From assembly GCA_003971905.1 (NCBI GenBank), contig RSEE01000042.1, positions 485,421-549,420 of the forward strand: DNA of 64,000 bases, read 5' to 3'. Below are positions 45,735-56,291 of this stretch, one piece after another. The notes under the pieces were generated by a model that did not search any database, was not told where the DNA came from, and was given only the letters and a program-made list of their open reading frames with translations. This DNA is from Moniliella sp. 'wahieum' (lineage: Eukaryota; Basidiomycota; Moniliellomycetes; Moniliellales; Moniliellaceae). The first letter of the stretch is position 1; each line of letters opens with the position of its first letter. A program made the position numbers and the translations under genes.

Positions 45735-46650
45735 ATGGCATTGCCCAACCTCACCACCGAGGTTGGCCGCTGCGGCTGCCGGCGCCCCCGCTCCCGCGCT
45801 TGCGCCAAAAGTATGAGGAGTAATACGCCACCTCTGCAGCTGCGCTTAGGGAGGCTAACACCCTTGAAGAGTCTGAGCTCCGGCCAGAGCAGACCGAGGA
45901 GGAAAACGAAGAAGAAGACGAGGAAGAGGAGGAGGAAGAGGGGGAGGAAGCACAAGAGGGAGAAGAAGAGGAAGAAGACGATGACGATGAAGAGGGGGAG
46001 GGGATGCATGAGGACCACTATGACGAGAAATAGGAAGGAAGAAATGACGCTGCTGCGCCCAAGGCTCCAAAGAGACCGCACCAGCGAGACAAGTGCTAAG
46101 GGCAAGGGCAAGGGGAAGAGTAAAGCTGCCGCGTCGCCCGGCTTGGGATCCACTTCCTTCCTCTTTCGTCGTTGCCCGTCTTCTCAAGGCTGATGAGAGC
46201 ATAGTGCAAGTCTCCCGCGAGCCACGTTTCTCATCACTATTGCTTCGGAACTCTTCCTCAAGACGGGCGCTGAACGGGCCTACGCATCAGGACGACTGGA
46301 ACGGAGCGCCACGTTGCCTATTCCGATGTCCAGGACGTTGTGACCAGGATCCGCATTGGTCTTATCTCCGGGACGTAGTACCGGACCCATGCACACAAAG
46401 AGGATCTTACCAATCAGGACCAGCTCGCCCGACCCAAGGCGGACGTTGTCTCCGATTTTTTCTCTGTGCCCCCAGCGCTAGGACTGGAGAGCCCGCCTCG
46501 TCCAGAGGGATCAGCGTCCGACATGCTTCCACCACACTTTCTCCGCACGACGGCACTGCACTGTCGTCGGGAGAGTCGGATGTGGAGATGGACAAGCTTA
46601 GTGGGACTTGTGGCCTGGGGTGGGGAATTGGGAAATGTCATTGTTATTAG
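45735..46650 (+). CDS. histone-fold protein of the DPB3/CHRAC1 (POLE) type with acidic stretch
   Basis: Histone-fold partners of this kind belong to DNA polymerase epsilon and to ISWI/CHRAC remodellers. ATG 45735 (MALPNLTTEVG) leads through an Ala/Pro part and a long Glu/Asp stretch (about 45,880-46,020). Then comes the histone fold: VARLLKADESIVQVSREATF and LITIASELFLKTGAERAYAS, GRLERSATLPYSDVQDVVT (about 46,170-46,350). This matches the pattern KxDEDI..VS.EA..LI..A.ELF...L seen in DPB3/CHRAC1. A frame break then gives LRDVVPDP, the usual helix end, and a Pro/Ser-rich tail ending SSGESDVEMDKLSG with stop at 46648-46650. Breaks lie near 45,770, 45,815, 46,030, 46,130, 46,220 and 46,350. The acidic run precedes the fold here, whereas it follows it in yeast Dpb3. 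Assignment within the histone-fold family is uncertain. Confidence 0.7.
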
Positions 46651-47304
46651 TGCCCCGCCTTGCCGCCCATACAGTCAGATGCTCTCCATCCATCGTTACA
46701 GTTTTGCAGGGCTCCGAGGCGAGCGCGGCGCGGATCCGCTCTGCCACCTGGGCCAGCTCTCCTCATCCAGCTCGTTGCGGCCATGGGAGAAGAACCACTG
46801 TGAAGCGGCGTTGCGTTTCGCCTCCCTCCTCGGCCGCCGGGTGCCTGGCAGCGGCGGGGCAGGCACATGTGGTGGGGCATGCGGACCGTTTGCGCATGCA
46901 CCTGGTTCGCACACACTTGCAGTCGCTCGTCGCCCAGCGCACGGCCAATGCCCTGCGCAAACGCGACACGCTTTGGCCCAGGGCGCCTGCGGTCGCAGGC
47001 GCGCAAGGTGCGCGAGCAATCTCGCAGTGACGCCGGCGGCACCACCAGCGTATGGCCTGGCCGGATGGGATAGACGTCGAGGAAGGCGACCGTGTCGGCG
47101 TCCGAGTAGACAATGTGTGCATCCTGCTGGCCCGAGGCGATGGCGCAGAAGGTGCAGCCATCGACGGGGCCGGGCCGTGGGCGCCGGGATCCGAGGGCCG
47201 GGGGTTCCGACGCGGCCGAGGCCAGCCCGACGCTGGGCACCAGCCCGGCTTCGCGCAGCTTGCCCGCGCGCAGAGCAAAGGAGCGCAGCGTAAAGAAACG
47301 TCAT
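46640..47304 (-). CDS. HIT-family nucleotide hydrolase (frames broken)
   Basis: Histidine-triad proteins hydrolyse nucleotide phosphoramidates or dinucleoside polyphosphates. ATG 47304 (MTFLYAALLCSARG) is the best start. After a frame break the domain reads VDGCTFCAIASGQQDAHIVY, SDADTVAFLDVYPIRPGHTL and VVPP, the typical CxFC...DxxP.xxGHTLVxP layout. The triad region reads CANQVHAQTV in one frame and PHAPPHVPA in another. The HxHxHxx active site falls on a base gain or loss near 46,880 and cannot be read as intact. The C-terminal part (GRNELDEE, then ERIRAALASEP) fits the longer fungal HIT proteins. It is convergent with the histone-fold gene and the 3' ends probably touch. Confidence 0.8.
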
Positions 47305-47585
47305 TCCTGGCGCGGCGCACAGATGATGTAGCAGCAGGCGCGGTCGAGGTGGCCGTCGGGCTGTCCTCAGCGTGCACTGTCGGTTGTCAAGCAGCGGAAC
47401 AGCCGCGCATGTTGGCCGACAGCGGTTTTTTAATTAATTGGCCGGCCCGCACGACGACCACCATCTTGACCTTCAACTTGAACTGGATCGTGAACTTGAT
47501 CTTCGACCTCGTCTTCGTCTCGTCCTCGTCTTCGTCTTGTCTTTGTCTTCGTCTTTGTCCTCCTTCGCGCGTCCATCGCCAGCTC
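47305..47585. promoter_or_regulatory. divergent promoter, HIT gene / CCL1
   Basis: About 280 bases between divergent starts. It contains TTTTTTAATTAATTGG at about 47,425-47,440 and a CTTCGTCT/CTTGTCTTTGT pyrimidine tract at 47,505-47,560 immediately before the CCL1 start. The AATTAATTAATT-like word also occurs in the KU70 divergent promoter. Confidence 0.4.
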
Positions 47586-48913
47586 ATGTCCTCCGGCGAC
47601 ATCCCCGCCTTTCTCTGTCTGGAAGCTGCCGCCGGCCCGGGCTGGTATATGCCCAGACGACCCAAGCCAAGCGCTGGCACTTTCCGCCGCCCAGCTCGGC
47701 GCGATGCGAGCGGCGGCGCACGCGGGAGCCGAGGCCCGTATCCGCGCTCGGCGCCCCACCATCGATGCGCCCGCCCACGTCGGAGGATCTACTGTGGCGT
47801 GCCGCTTCTATGTGGCCAAGATCCCAGGACTGTGCAAGGCGTTTCGGTTCCCGCTGGCGGTCGAGCGGCGGCCTGCACCTTCTTCCACCGCTTCTTCCTT
47901 CGCCACAGCCCGTTGGAGCATCCGCCCAAGACGTGATGCTCACCTGCCTCTTCCTTGCGAGCAAGACGGAGAATGCGACGCTCACGCTCAAGGAGTTTGC
48001 CGGGCGCATCGCCAGGGGCAGCGCTACCAAGCGCCCCAGCAACGACCACCGCCTCCCCAGGCAGTCCATGCCGAAGCTGCCAATGCGGTCGCCAAGGCTA
48101 TCCTGCATCTCGAGTTTACTGTGTCCCAAACGCTCAACTTTGAGTTTGCCGTGCATGGCTCCATCGAGCCTTGGCCGGTCTCTTGATCGACTTGGCCCTC
48201 GTCCTTCCTTTTCCCTCCCCTCCCCTGCCAGGACGGAGGATGCGACCCAGGAAGCGGTCGAGGTCGCCCTCGGCGCACGGGGGGCCGCACACGACAGCTT
48301 GGCTGCTTCCCAGCGCCTGACCAAAGCCCTCCCGCCTCAAACGGTGGAGCGGGCGTATCAGTTGCTCGTTGATGCGCGCCTGGGCGATGCAGAGCTCTCT
48401 CCCCTGTGCAGGTTGCCTATGCCGTGTTCCGCAGGGCGGTGAGCCAAGCGCATGCGGCTTCCTCTGCTTCCCCCGCTTCGTCCCAAACCGACGATCCTAG
48501 TTTGCTCCTGGGCAAAATGTGGTTTGGCTCGCTGCAGGCCCGCGTGGCTCAGGCCAAGGACGCACATCGACGCGCCCAGCACCAGTGGCGCGAGGCTGAG
48601 CGGGAAGCTGACCGGGACGCGCTGGGGCCAAAGAGGTGGAAGAATCGTCTCTCCCTCCCCCCGGAAGATGCGCTGGGACTCACATTTGACCAGCTGGAGC
48701 TCATCGCCAAGCAGGTGCACAAGCACATGGATCTCTTGGCCGCCGGCCGACAACATCAATGAAACCCGACGAGCTGCGCAATGCGACCAACAGCTCCAGG
48801 CCTTCCTCGGGACCAGCAAGGCGCCCATAACCAGTGGCGTCAAACGCGGTCCTGATCAGGCTGGTCTGGACACTGAGAACAGGTCATCTAAAGCGCCCCG
48901 AACAGACTCCTAA
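47586..48913 (+). CDS. CCL1: cyclin H, TFIIH/CAK subunit
   Basis: Cyclin H activates the CDK7-type kinase of TFIIH, which phosphorylates the RNA polymerase II tail. ATG 47586 gives MSSGDIPAFLCLEAAAG, then after a frame break TQAKRWHFPPAQLGAMRAAA, the cyclin H-specific lead (compare SxxxxWxF...QL). The first cyclin box reads YVAKIPGLCKAF, AACTFFHRFFLRHSPLEHPP and VMLTCLFLASKTENATLTLK. An SQTLNFEFAVHGSIE block follows, like QLNFHLIVHNPYRP. The second box has AGLLIDLAL, DSLAASQRLTKALPPQTVER and QVAYAVFRRAVSQAH. The C-terminal helix and a basic end (VKRGPDQ, SSKAPRTDS) finish at a stop at 48911-48913. Frame breaks near 47,650, 47,870, 47,920, 48,020, 48,180, 48,410 and 48,750. Confidence 0.88.
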
Positions 48914-49046
48914 GCGCGGGGATCTGGGGTGCAGGCCACTGAGCTGTATCTTCGACAATATATACATAGTTCAAATGGAATGGACCCCAATCAACATTGT
49001 GGATACCGTGGCACAAAAACAGCCAGCAACAAACAATACACATCAA
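48914..49046. other. convergent intergenic
   Basis: Short AT-rich spacer with CAACAAACAATACACATCAATC. It probably holds the 3' ends of two convergent transcripts. Confidence 0.4.
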
Positions 49047-51336
49047 TCAACAAGGAACAAGGAGAATATCACGAAATGTCCAGAAGTCAAATGTCCAAAA
49101 GTCCACCAAGCATGGTCCAGAATAAGATAGAAGGTCAACGTTCAACCCAAGCCGGTTACACCGAAATGTTGGGGCGGCGGTAAGGGTGAAGGCGCCGGTG
49201 CGACGACCGGGCCGAGCGGGGGCACATGTTCCGAGGAAGTATAGGGAACAGATGTGGTAGGCAGCGGGGACGGGGGAGATGGTTGGACGGGGTATAGGAG
49301 AGGAGGCGTCCCTTTGCTCCTGAGCTTCTTCCTCAGGGGCCGAGTAGGACGGGAGTGCCTCCTCCGCCTCGCCTTGCGTCTCGGCAGGAGAGGCCATGAG
49401 CGAACGTAAGAGCGCCTGGTCAGGATCCTGAATGGACGTCAAGATGGTGTACATCTTGGCTCCCGTCACGATGCGGGTGAGCGTGGCCGTGTCGTGAGCA
49501 AAGGGGAGCGAGGAGGAAGCGTCTGCATCCTGGGTTCGACTGCTGCGCCAAGTGGTCTTGCCGCTCTCCATGCGCCGAAAGCGAAGCGAGATCGATCCCA
49601 CTCGTGCTGGTCCATTGCGCCAACGGGGGAAAGGCGGGCGCCCAGCGCGCCAGCGGCCGCCAGGCCACGTGCAATTCGTACGTCACTTCCAACGCTGGCG
49701 TCGCCACGGGCGGAGGTACACGCACGACAAGCTCCCGCTCAGATGACATGTGCGCGTCCACAGCCCCGTTGCAGGGTCCAAGCTGGGCGCGAGATAATTA
49801 TGCGCAGGTCCGTCGTGGGTGCTACTCTTCTCAGCAACCGTCAAGGAGGCCCACTTGGAAGTGACGCTAATGTTGCTCAAAACTGTTTCGCGATCTGATC
49901 CGACACGGGCGCGTTCCTGTCGGACGAGGTATAGCAGTGGCCAGGGGGAAGGATGATCAATTGTGCTCGTCTCCTCAAACGCAGGGTCCAGCATAGGAGG
50001 GGCCAAGAACCCCTCGCCCTGAACGTTTCATGTCCTTGCTCCCAACCGAAAACAGGAGGCTGATGGGCACCTCCGAGTCCAGCGGCACGTCCACCGGTCC
50101 GCGAGAAAGATATCGAACGTGGCTACGCCCTGGTGGGCACCAAACACATCTTCTTAAGTGTATCTTCCACCTTGACCCGTACCCAGGGACCCATCGAGGT
50201 GGGCGCGTCAGGCTTGGCCGTTTGCGCAGAACTGCGCCGGCGCCGCTTGGTCACCTCCGTTTGTACAGGCAGGGAGGTGACTTCCTTTGCCGCATAATCT
50301 GGGGGGACATTCAAGGCTACCGGCGGAGGCGGACCATCTTGCAACGGCACAAAAAGAAGGGGTACCACCGTTACACTCTTCTTGCTGGTTGGCTTCCCCA
50401 GGGGCAGGGCAGGCGAGGAGAAACTTTTGCGCGACGAATCGGCCAAAGGAAAGGTGTACCCTCGAACACCAGGCGATAGGAAATGGTGTTGGTGTTGGAC
50501 AAACGATGCCGATGGTCCGAGAAGGTAGGAGGCAAGATGATTGTGTGCAACTCGAGGCTGCGCTTTTGGAAGGATTGGACTTGGCGGCCTTGTAGGTGGT
50601 GTGTACCACACGAGGAAAGACGGCGTGAAGAGACCAGGCGCTAAGCCGGGAACCGGCTGAGCCGAGGGTCAAAGGCTCCACAGTAAGGCCCGTGAGGGAC
50701 GTCTGGTCGGCGGATCCGGGGTTGGGAGAACGGTGCCCAGGCGAGCAAGGCGGCAGACCGGGGGCTTTGATGTCGACTTTTTCCGAGAAGAGCACCATCG
50801 TCTCGGTTTCTGCCGATCCAACCGAGGAGCTGGACACATAGCTGGTTGCAATGCCCTCAAAACGAATCTGGAGCGAAGCAAACCCTTCGCCCTCGGGGCC
50901 TACAGCCTCGGCCCAACCGCGATCGGCGGCCAGGATCGCACGCACAGTCTGCCAGGGAAGTAGGCACGCTTGCAGTCGGCCTTGATGAAGAGGCGAGCGC
51001 GTTCCCGCGCCTGCTCGGCCTGGGGATCGAGCCGGCCCTTGTGCTGCACGAGGTGGGGCAGGGGGGGGTAGCACTCAGTCTGGGCGTCGGAGCGAAGACG
51101 GAGATACTGGCCAGTGATCTCGTGGAAACCGTGGCGGGGACTCACGCGTGGCGCCCACCCGGGCTCCAGCGACGCCGCGAGCCGGGGGGCGGGTTGGCGG
51201 GCACGCGGGGGAGGGGCATGGGTGGAGGGGGGGGGGATGGCGGAGACGGTGTTGGTGGGGGCGGTGATGGGCCCAATGGTGATGGGGTGATGCCCAAGGG
51301 GGGCGTTTGTGCCAAGGTGTGCCCAGGGTGTGCCAA
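49047..51336 (-). CDS. arrestin-like domain protein
   Basis: Fungal arrestin-related proteins recruit Rsp5-type ubiquitin ligases to membrane proteins. The N-arrestin pattern is seen at about 51,010-50,760: ERARLFIKADCKRAYFPG, then TVRAILAADRGW, SLQIRFEGIATSYVSSSS, ETMVLFSEKVDIKAP. The middle has a beta-rich part (LPPTYKAAKS-like, LLGPSASFVQHQHHFLSPGV, YTFPLADSSRKSFSS). A Pro-rich insert with a basic run (TKRRRRSSAQ) follows, then C-arrestin-like strands (TFDIFLADR, VPLDSEVPISLLFSV, TPALEVTYELHVAW). Near the end is EEALPSYSAPEEE, a possible LPxY-type WW-ligand. The start is not settled: frames at 51,336-51,170 are Pro-rich, and a GTGAGT donor at about 51,147 suggests an intron before the arrestin fold. 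The Rgp1 family shares this fold and remains an alternative. Confidence 0.6.
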
Positions 51337-51725
51337 GGCCCATGGACGGCCGAGGGGCTCGGGGCCAGTTGGTGGCCGGTCGGATTTTACGAGTGCGTCC
51401 GATGGCCTCGGCGTACTAACCGGCAGCCCGCGATTCGCGGTTCGCGATTAGCGCGATTAGCGATTTTCACGACTGCTGGCCGATGTGCTGGCTGCTGCCC
51501 CCCCGCACTCGGCGTCGCTGTCGGCTGGGTTGCTGCCCAGACCATCAATATTCGATGCCCTCCCTTGGCACTTCTACAGGCGCTCCCCACCACACACACA
51601 GACACAAGACACAGGATGGATTCAATGCAGGCAGAGTAGTTGATGGGCATTAGGATGGGCATTAGGGAAGTTGGTGATGATAGCTAGTATACACAGCACG
51701 CCTAAGCGTTCTTCACCCCCCCCAC
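51337..51725. other. intergenic, 3' side of PCK1
   Basis: Contains GATTAGCGATT repeats at 51,440-51,465 and a CACACACACAGACACAAGACACAGG run at 51,590-51,615. No gene. Confidence 0.45.
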
Positions 51726-53443
51726 TTACACCTGCGGGCCCGCCTTGACCACCGCCGGCGACAGGTCCGAGTTGTAGCGGATCATCGCCTCGCCAAACTT
51801 GGAGGCGAGCGAGCGCACTTCCAGCTCAAACGCCTTGTATCCGGCCAGGCCTTGCGCGGGTTGAGCAGCTCCGACGGCACGTTCGGCACCGCCTTAGGCA
51901 CCTGCAGGTTGAACACCTCAAAGTTCTCGTACTCAGCCTTGGAAAGCGAACCGTCGTGGATGGCATCAATGATTGCACGCGTGTACTTGAGCGGGCAGCG
52001 CTTGCCAATCCCGAACTTGCCACCAGTCCAGCCCGTGTTCACCAGCCAGCAGTTGACATTGTGCTTGGCCATCCGCTCCGCAAGCATCGCCGCGTACCGA
52101 CCGGGGTGCAGGACAATGAAGGGTTGGCCGTAGCACGTCGAGAAGGTGGGCGAGGGCTCCGAGATGCCATCTTCCGTACCAGGGGTCTTGGAGGTGTAGC
52201 CAGCAATGAAGTGGTACTGTGCCTGCTCAGGGGTGAGCTTAGACACGGGCGGGAGCACACCGTACGCGTCACAGGTGAGCATAACAATGTTGCTCGGCTG
52301 GTTGGTCGACAAGCACGGGATCTTAGCATTGGGGATAAACTCAATCGGGTACGCGCAGCGCGTGTTCTCCGTGATGGAGACATCGTCGTAATCGGCTCGC
52401 GCGTGTTCTTGTCGTACACCACATTCTCCAAAATCGGCCAAAGCGGATGGCGCGGTAGAGCAAAGGCTCCTTCTCCTCCGTAAGCCCAATGCACTTGGCG
52501 TAGCAGCCACCCTCAATGTTAAACACACCCGTGTCCGACCAGACGTGCTCGTCGTCACCGATCAGCAGACGGTTAACATCGGCAGACAGCGTCGTCTTGC
52601 CCGTGCCCGAGAGACCAAAGAAGAGCGTACATCGCCCTTGGGGCCCTCGTTGGCCGACGAGTGAAGCGACAGCTGGCCAAACTTAACAGGCTGGGGTGCA
52701 GTGTAGGTAAACACACCCTTCTTCATCACCGGCGTATTCGGTGCCAAGAATGACCATCTCGCGACGCTTAAAGTTCACCCGACGAGAGGTGCGAGGTCAT
52801 GCCGGCAGTGAACCGGTTGGCCGGGAACTGACCGGCATTGAAAATGGTCAGGTCAGGCTCGCCCCAGTCTCCAGCTCTTCCCGCGAAGGACGGATAAGCA
52901 TGTTGTGCATAAAGAGCGCATGGTAAGCACGGGCCGTGATGACGCGCACCTTGATGCGGTACTTGGGGTCCCAGCCGGCGTACCCGTCAAACACGTAGAT
53001 GTCCTCGCGCGTGTGAGGTAGTCGATGGCGCGCTCACGGTTGATCTCGAAGGTGTGCTCGTCCATCTTGATGTTGACGGGGCCCCACTGTGGAAATGGAT
53101 GACGCAGTTAGCAGAGTGTTCCGGGGGGTGGCTTAGGGAATGCAGCCAAAAGAGACGTACCCAAACATCGTCCTTGGACGTCTCCTCAAAGACAATGCGC
53201 TTGTCCTTGGGGGAACGGCCAGTCTTCTTGCCCGAGAAGTTGATCAGTGCGCCGTTGGCGGCAATGACAGCACCCTCCTTGGCCATGGCTTCCCGTAGAG
53301 CTCGGCGGGGGAGGCGTTGCGGCGGATGTTGACGCGGTTCATGTCGAAGCCGGCCTGGAGAACATAGAGAGCTCCTTGCCGAGGAGCTTGTAGTCGGGGT
53401 TGTGGGTGGGCAGTTCATCGTGGTGGTTGCCGGGGGACGTCAT
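51726..53443 (-). CDS. PCK1: phosphoenolpyruvate carboxykinase (ATP)
   Basis: Pck1 converts oxaloacetate to phosphoenolpyruvate with ATP, the committing step of gluconeogenesis. ATG 53443 gives [20 protein letters not shown]. The chain passes through [20 protein letters not shown] (substrate Arg region). An intron at 53088-53160 (GTACGT donor, CTGCTAAC branch, CACAG end) joins KDDVW to [20 protein letters not shown]. Then come the kinase loop [14 protein letters not shown] (about 52,610-52,570), [75 protein letters not shown]-like sequence ([20 protein letters not shown]) and [20 protein letters not shown]. It ends VVKAGPQV with stop at 51726-51728. Length fits about 540 residues. Frame breaks near 53,375, 53,285, 53,015, 52,870, 52,770, 52,740, 52,635, 52,440, 52,400 and 51,860. 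Confidence 0.96.
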
Positions 53444-53572
53444 GGTGGGCTGGGCAGCGCGGAAACGTCAGCGCGAGCGCGCGGAGAGGGGCGTGGAGGA
53501 GGGAAGCGTACCAGAGAGGGACACGGAGCAGATGTGGTTGGGAGGTGGTGGTGAGGCGGGCAGGGAGGGGGG

Positions 53573-53581
53573 ACTATATAC
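53573..53581 (-). promoter_or_regulatory. TATA element of PCK1
   Basis: On the minus strand GTATATAGTCC lies about 130 bases upstream of the PCK1 ATG. A strong TATA box is usual for PCK1, which is glucose-repressed in other fungi. I could not assign an activator site. Confidence 0.5.
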
Positions 53582-55283
53582 ACACGACCGGCCAGTGCAT
53601 GCAGGCGGCGAGCCGAGGGCTGGACAGGGTGTGCGATGGGCGGCACGGGGGCACAGTCCACATGCATGTTGTGCAGCCGGGCGCTCGGGCCGCTGCCAGC
53701 CGACGCGTCCGCCCGGCGGGCATTAAGTGCTGGCGATGGCCGCTGGGTGTCCTGCTGCGTGCAGGCCAATGCGCCGCACTGCCCCCCTGCCGCGGTGTGC
53801 GCGTGCCGCTAACCCCGCCCGCCCGCTTGTCCCCACCCGCCGCCCGAGCCCCATGGCCCGCGTGTGCTCTCGTCCCCCGCCCCCCCCCCGCGTCGGACTG
53901 GACCGGGGCCCCCGCCGCGGCACGCCCCGACGTCTGCTGCGTAAGCGGCGCAGCGCCTCAGGGCACAGGCACCTGCCCCCGCTGAAACCTTAGTCAGGCT
54001 CTGGCGCTCGGCCTCGCCCGGAAGCAGCCGCCGCCACCCGGTCTGCTCCGGCAATCATCGACCATCGATCATCGTCCCCCCAGCGCCGGCCATCCGCCTC
54101 CGCCCGGTCCGGTCCGGACGCTGCCGTGCCCCCCGCCCATCGCCTCCCATCGTCCTCTCGCGGCTGCTACATACCCCTCCACACCGAGTTCTGAGATCCG
54201 ACGACACAGCAGCCGAGCAGCTCCAGCACGCCTCGGCGTTGCTCAGCTCGAGGCTTGGCGACTCACCGAGTACTCACACCTAGTCATGCATGTCATCACT
54301 CGGTCGCGTCGCATCGCAAGGACCAGACCTGCAGCGACCGTGGTCGCTTCGATAACCACTTGGAAATCTTTCGGGCAAGGCCGCAGGCAGAAAACATCGA
54401 CCAATGCGTCTGGGCGTGGGACAATCAATCACTCCTCACCGTCACACTCCCAATGAAGGAGGGATTGCTGCCAAGTCTGAATATAGCCTGACGGTGAGAT
54501 CTGAGCCAGATTGACAAAATCCAAGAGCTGGGGCGCTCTGACATCTCAGCAGCTCCCAGCCCTGCGGGGAACTGGGGCACAGTTGATAGATAGCAGATGG
54601 GCCAGTGGCCAAGTAAGAGATGGGAATGGTTACAGCAAATTGGAGGGTGCACCTCTATCAGCAAGTGCAAACGGCAAACGTACGACTGTCGGATGCAGCC
54701 AAAAACACCCACGTCGTGTGGCAGCTCCTAACCCCCGCGCACGGTTCTCCACGGGCGGATACGGAGCGCTACATTCACATGTTCACACGACCACCCCAAG
54801 CCACTCGCCCGCAATATGGCCTCAAGACACCCTCAACCCTCACGGCCTCGTCCATAACGCGGAACGTCTCTGATTGATCATCATGATCGACACCGCCCTA
54901 GCGTTGGACCCCATCGAGCGCCTGCCCCCAACCCGGCTTGCCGGTGCGCCAACTACTATCCACGTTCACGTTCAGCGCACTGTGATCCATCTTACCCATG
55001 TACACATGCAATGAACGAACCATGATACAAGTACAGGCCCCAGGGGCACTGGCACTGGCCATTCATCTCTTGATTGCCAGTCCAAAGGGTTCTCGCGCTT
55101 GCGCCGTTTGCTGGGCACAGGCAGTTTGGCTGATGTCGCGCTCGCGCGCCTTTGCCCTGTCGCTCAACAAACTCGCCACATCCGGCTCCTCGTCTCGCAC
55201 ACGCTTGACACTCACCCCTAACGAAACGACGTCCGGCCGACTGGAGCCTGGGTCGAGGTGGGGCGGAAGAGTCGGACGGTGGG
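53582..55283. other. intergenic: PCK1 upstream region and YJU2 3' side
   Basis: About 1.7 kb without a supported gene. The left half is GC-rich with a C run near 53,878-53,890. The right half (54,240-54,990) is more balanced. Overlapping frames at 53,545-53,985 and 54,511-54,877 have no family features. Confidence 0.45.
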
Positions 55284-55960
55284 TCAGTTGCGATTGGGAC
55301 GGCTGCGACCGGTCGTGGGCGCGACCAAAGAATTGGCCACTTCGGCATCGTCCTCTTGCCGCTCGAGCAGAACCTTCGCTTGCTCTTCAGCAGCCCGCTT
55401 GGCCGCCACCGCCGCCCCGACCGAGTCAAGGTCCACCTTGGCCGCGCGAGCGTTCCGGGTGCGAATGTCGGTCAGCGCATCGGCAATGTCCATCTCGCGC
55501 CGACTCTCCTTGGTGCGTTGTTCCAGCGCCGTCATCGGGTCCACATCCTCCTCCTCTTCCACTTCTTCGGCCAACAGACGATCCAGCGGATCCTCCTCTT
55601 CGTCCGGCGGCGCTTCCTCGCCCTTTTCGCGCCAGGCTCAAAGTTGCGGCTGGCGCCATGCTCCGCCGCATAGTCGGTATTGCGCGGGTCGGTGCGGAAG
55701 GTAATCTCGGCAGAACATCGAGGACACTTGATGTAGAAACGGTAGATCTGATCCCATAGTAGTCTTGGCCCTCCACCGTCTCTTTGCGAGCATTGAATTT
55801 TTGCCCTTGTAGATGTACTCGCCACACGAGTTGCACCGCATGCTAAACGGCGCCATCAGACGCACGGCCTGCTGCGCCGCCTTGGCGACCTTGCGCCGCG
55901 GGATCTTGCTCGGATCAAAGTCGCGGGGAAGTACTTGTTGAGCACCTTGCGTTCGGACAT
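55284..55960 (-). CDS. YJU2: splicing factor YJU2 (CWC16/CCDC94)
   Basis: Yju2 joins the spliceosome with the Prp19 complex and promotes the first catalytic step. ATG 55960 gives the invariant start [12 protein letters not shown], then after one frame break [20 protein letters not shown] and [21 protein letters not shown] second break leads to [15 protein letters not shown], then [20 protein letters not shown] and [17 protein letters not shown]. The two CxxC pairs (MRCNSCGE and IKCPRCSAE) form the family's zinc site. An acidic coiled part ([20 protein letters not shown]) and [14 protein letters not shown] follow, with the stop at 55284-55286. Length is about 225 residues, short of some homologues, so a frame break may hide more C-terminus (open frame to about 54,992). 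No intron is obvious. Confidence 0.93.
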
Positions 55961-56291
55961 GGCGAGGGGTGGTGGCGCAAGTGGCGGCGGTTGGTGGGCC
56001 AGGTGTGGGGGGGGGGGGTGCGGCGCGGGCTGGCGCCGTGGCAAAAGGGAGCAGCGGGCGGAATGGGGCGGGAGCGGAGCGGAATGCACCCGACCGCCCT
56101 GGGGGCGACAAGCACCAGGCTTGCCGCTTGAACCTTGAACGTTCAGTTTGCACTTGAATTGAATAACCCCAGTGGCCAAACACAGCGCCCAGGCGACTGG
56201 CTGCGTGCACTCCTCCTGGCGGGGCCACACCCAGGCTACACGGCCGCCATCACCACCCCCCCACACCACCACCACCACCACCCCTCTTCCC
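55961..56291. promoter_or_regulatory. divergent promoter, YJU2 / RMD1
   Basis: About 330 bases between divergent starts. It includes a run of about 10 G at 56,009-56,018, CTTGAACCTTGAACGTTCA at 56,127-56,145 and a CCACCACCACC run at 56,265-56,283 just before the RMD1 start. Confidence 0.4.

Noticed and set aside
53545-53985. 146-residue plus-strand frame upstream of PCK1
   Set aside because: Arg/Pro/Ala composition typical of random GC-rich frames, and it overlaps the PCK1 TATA region.
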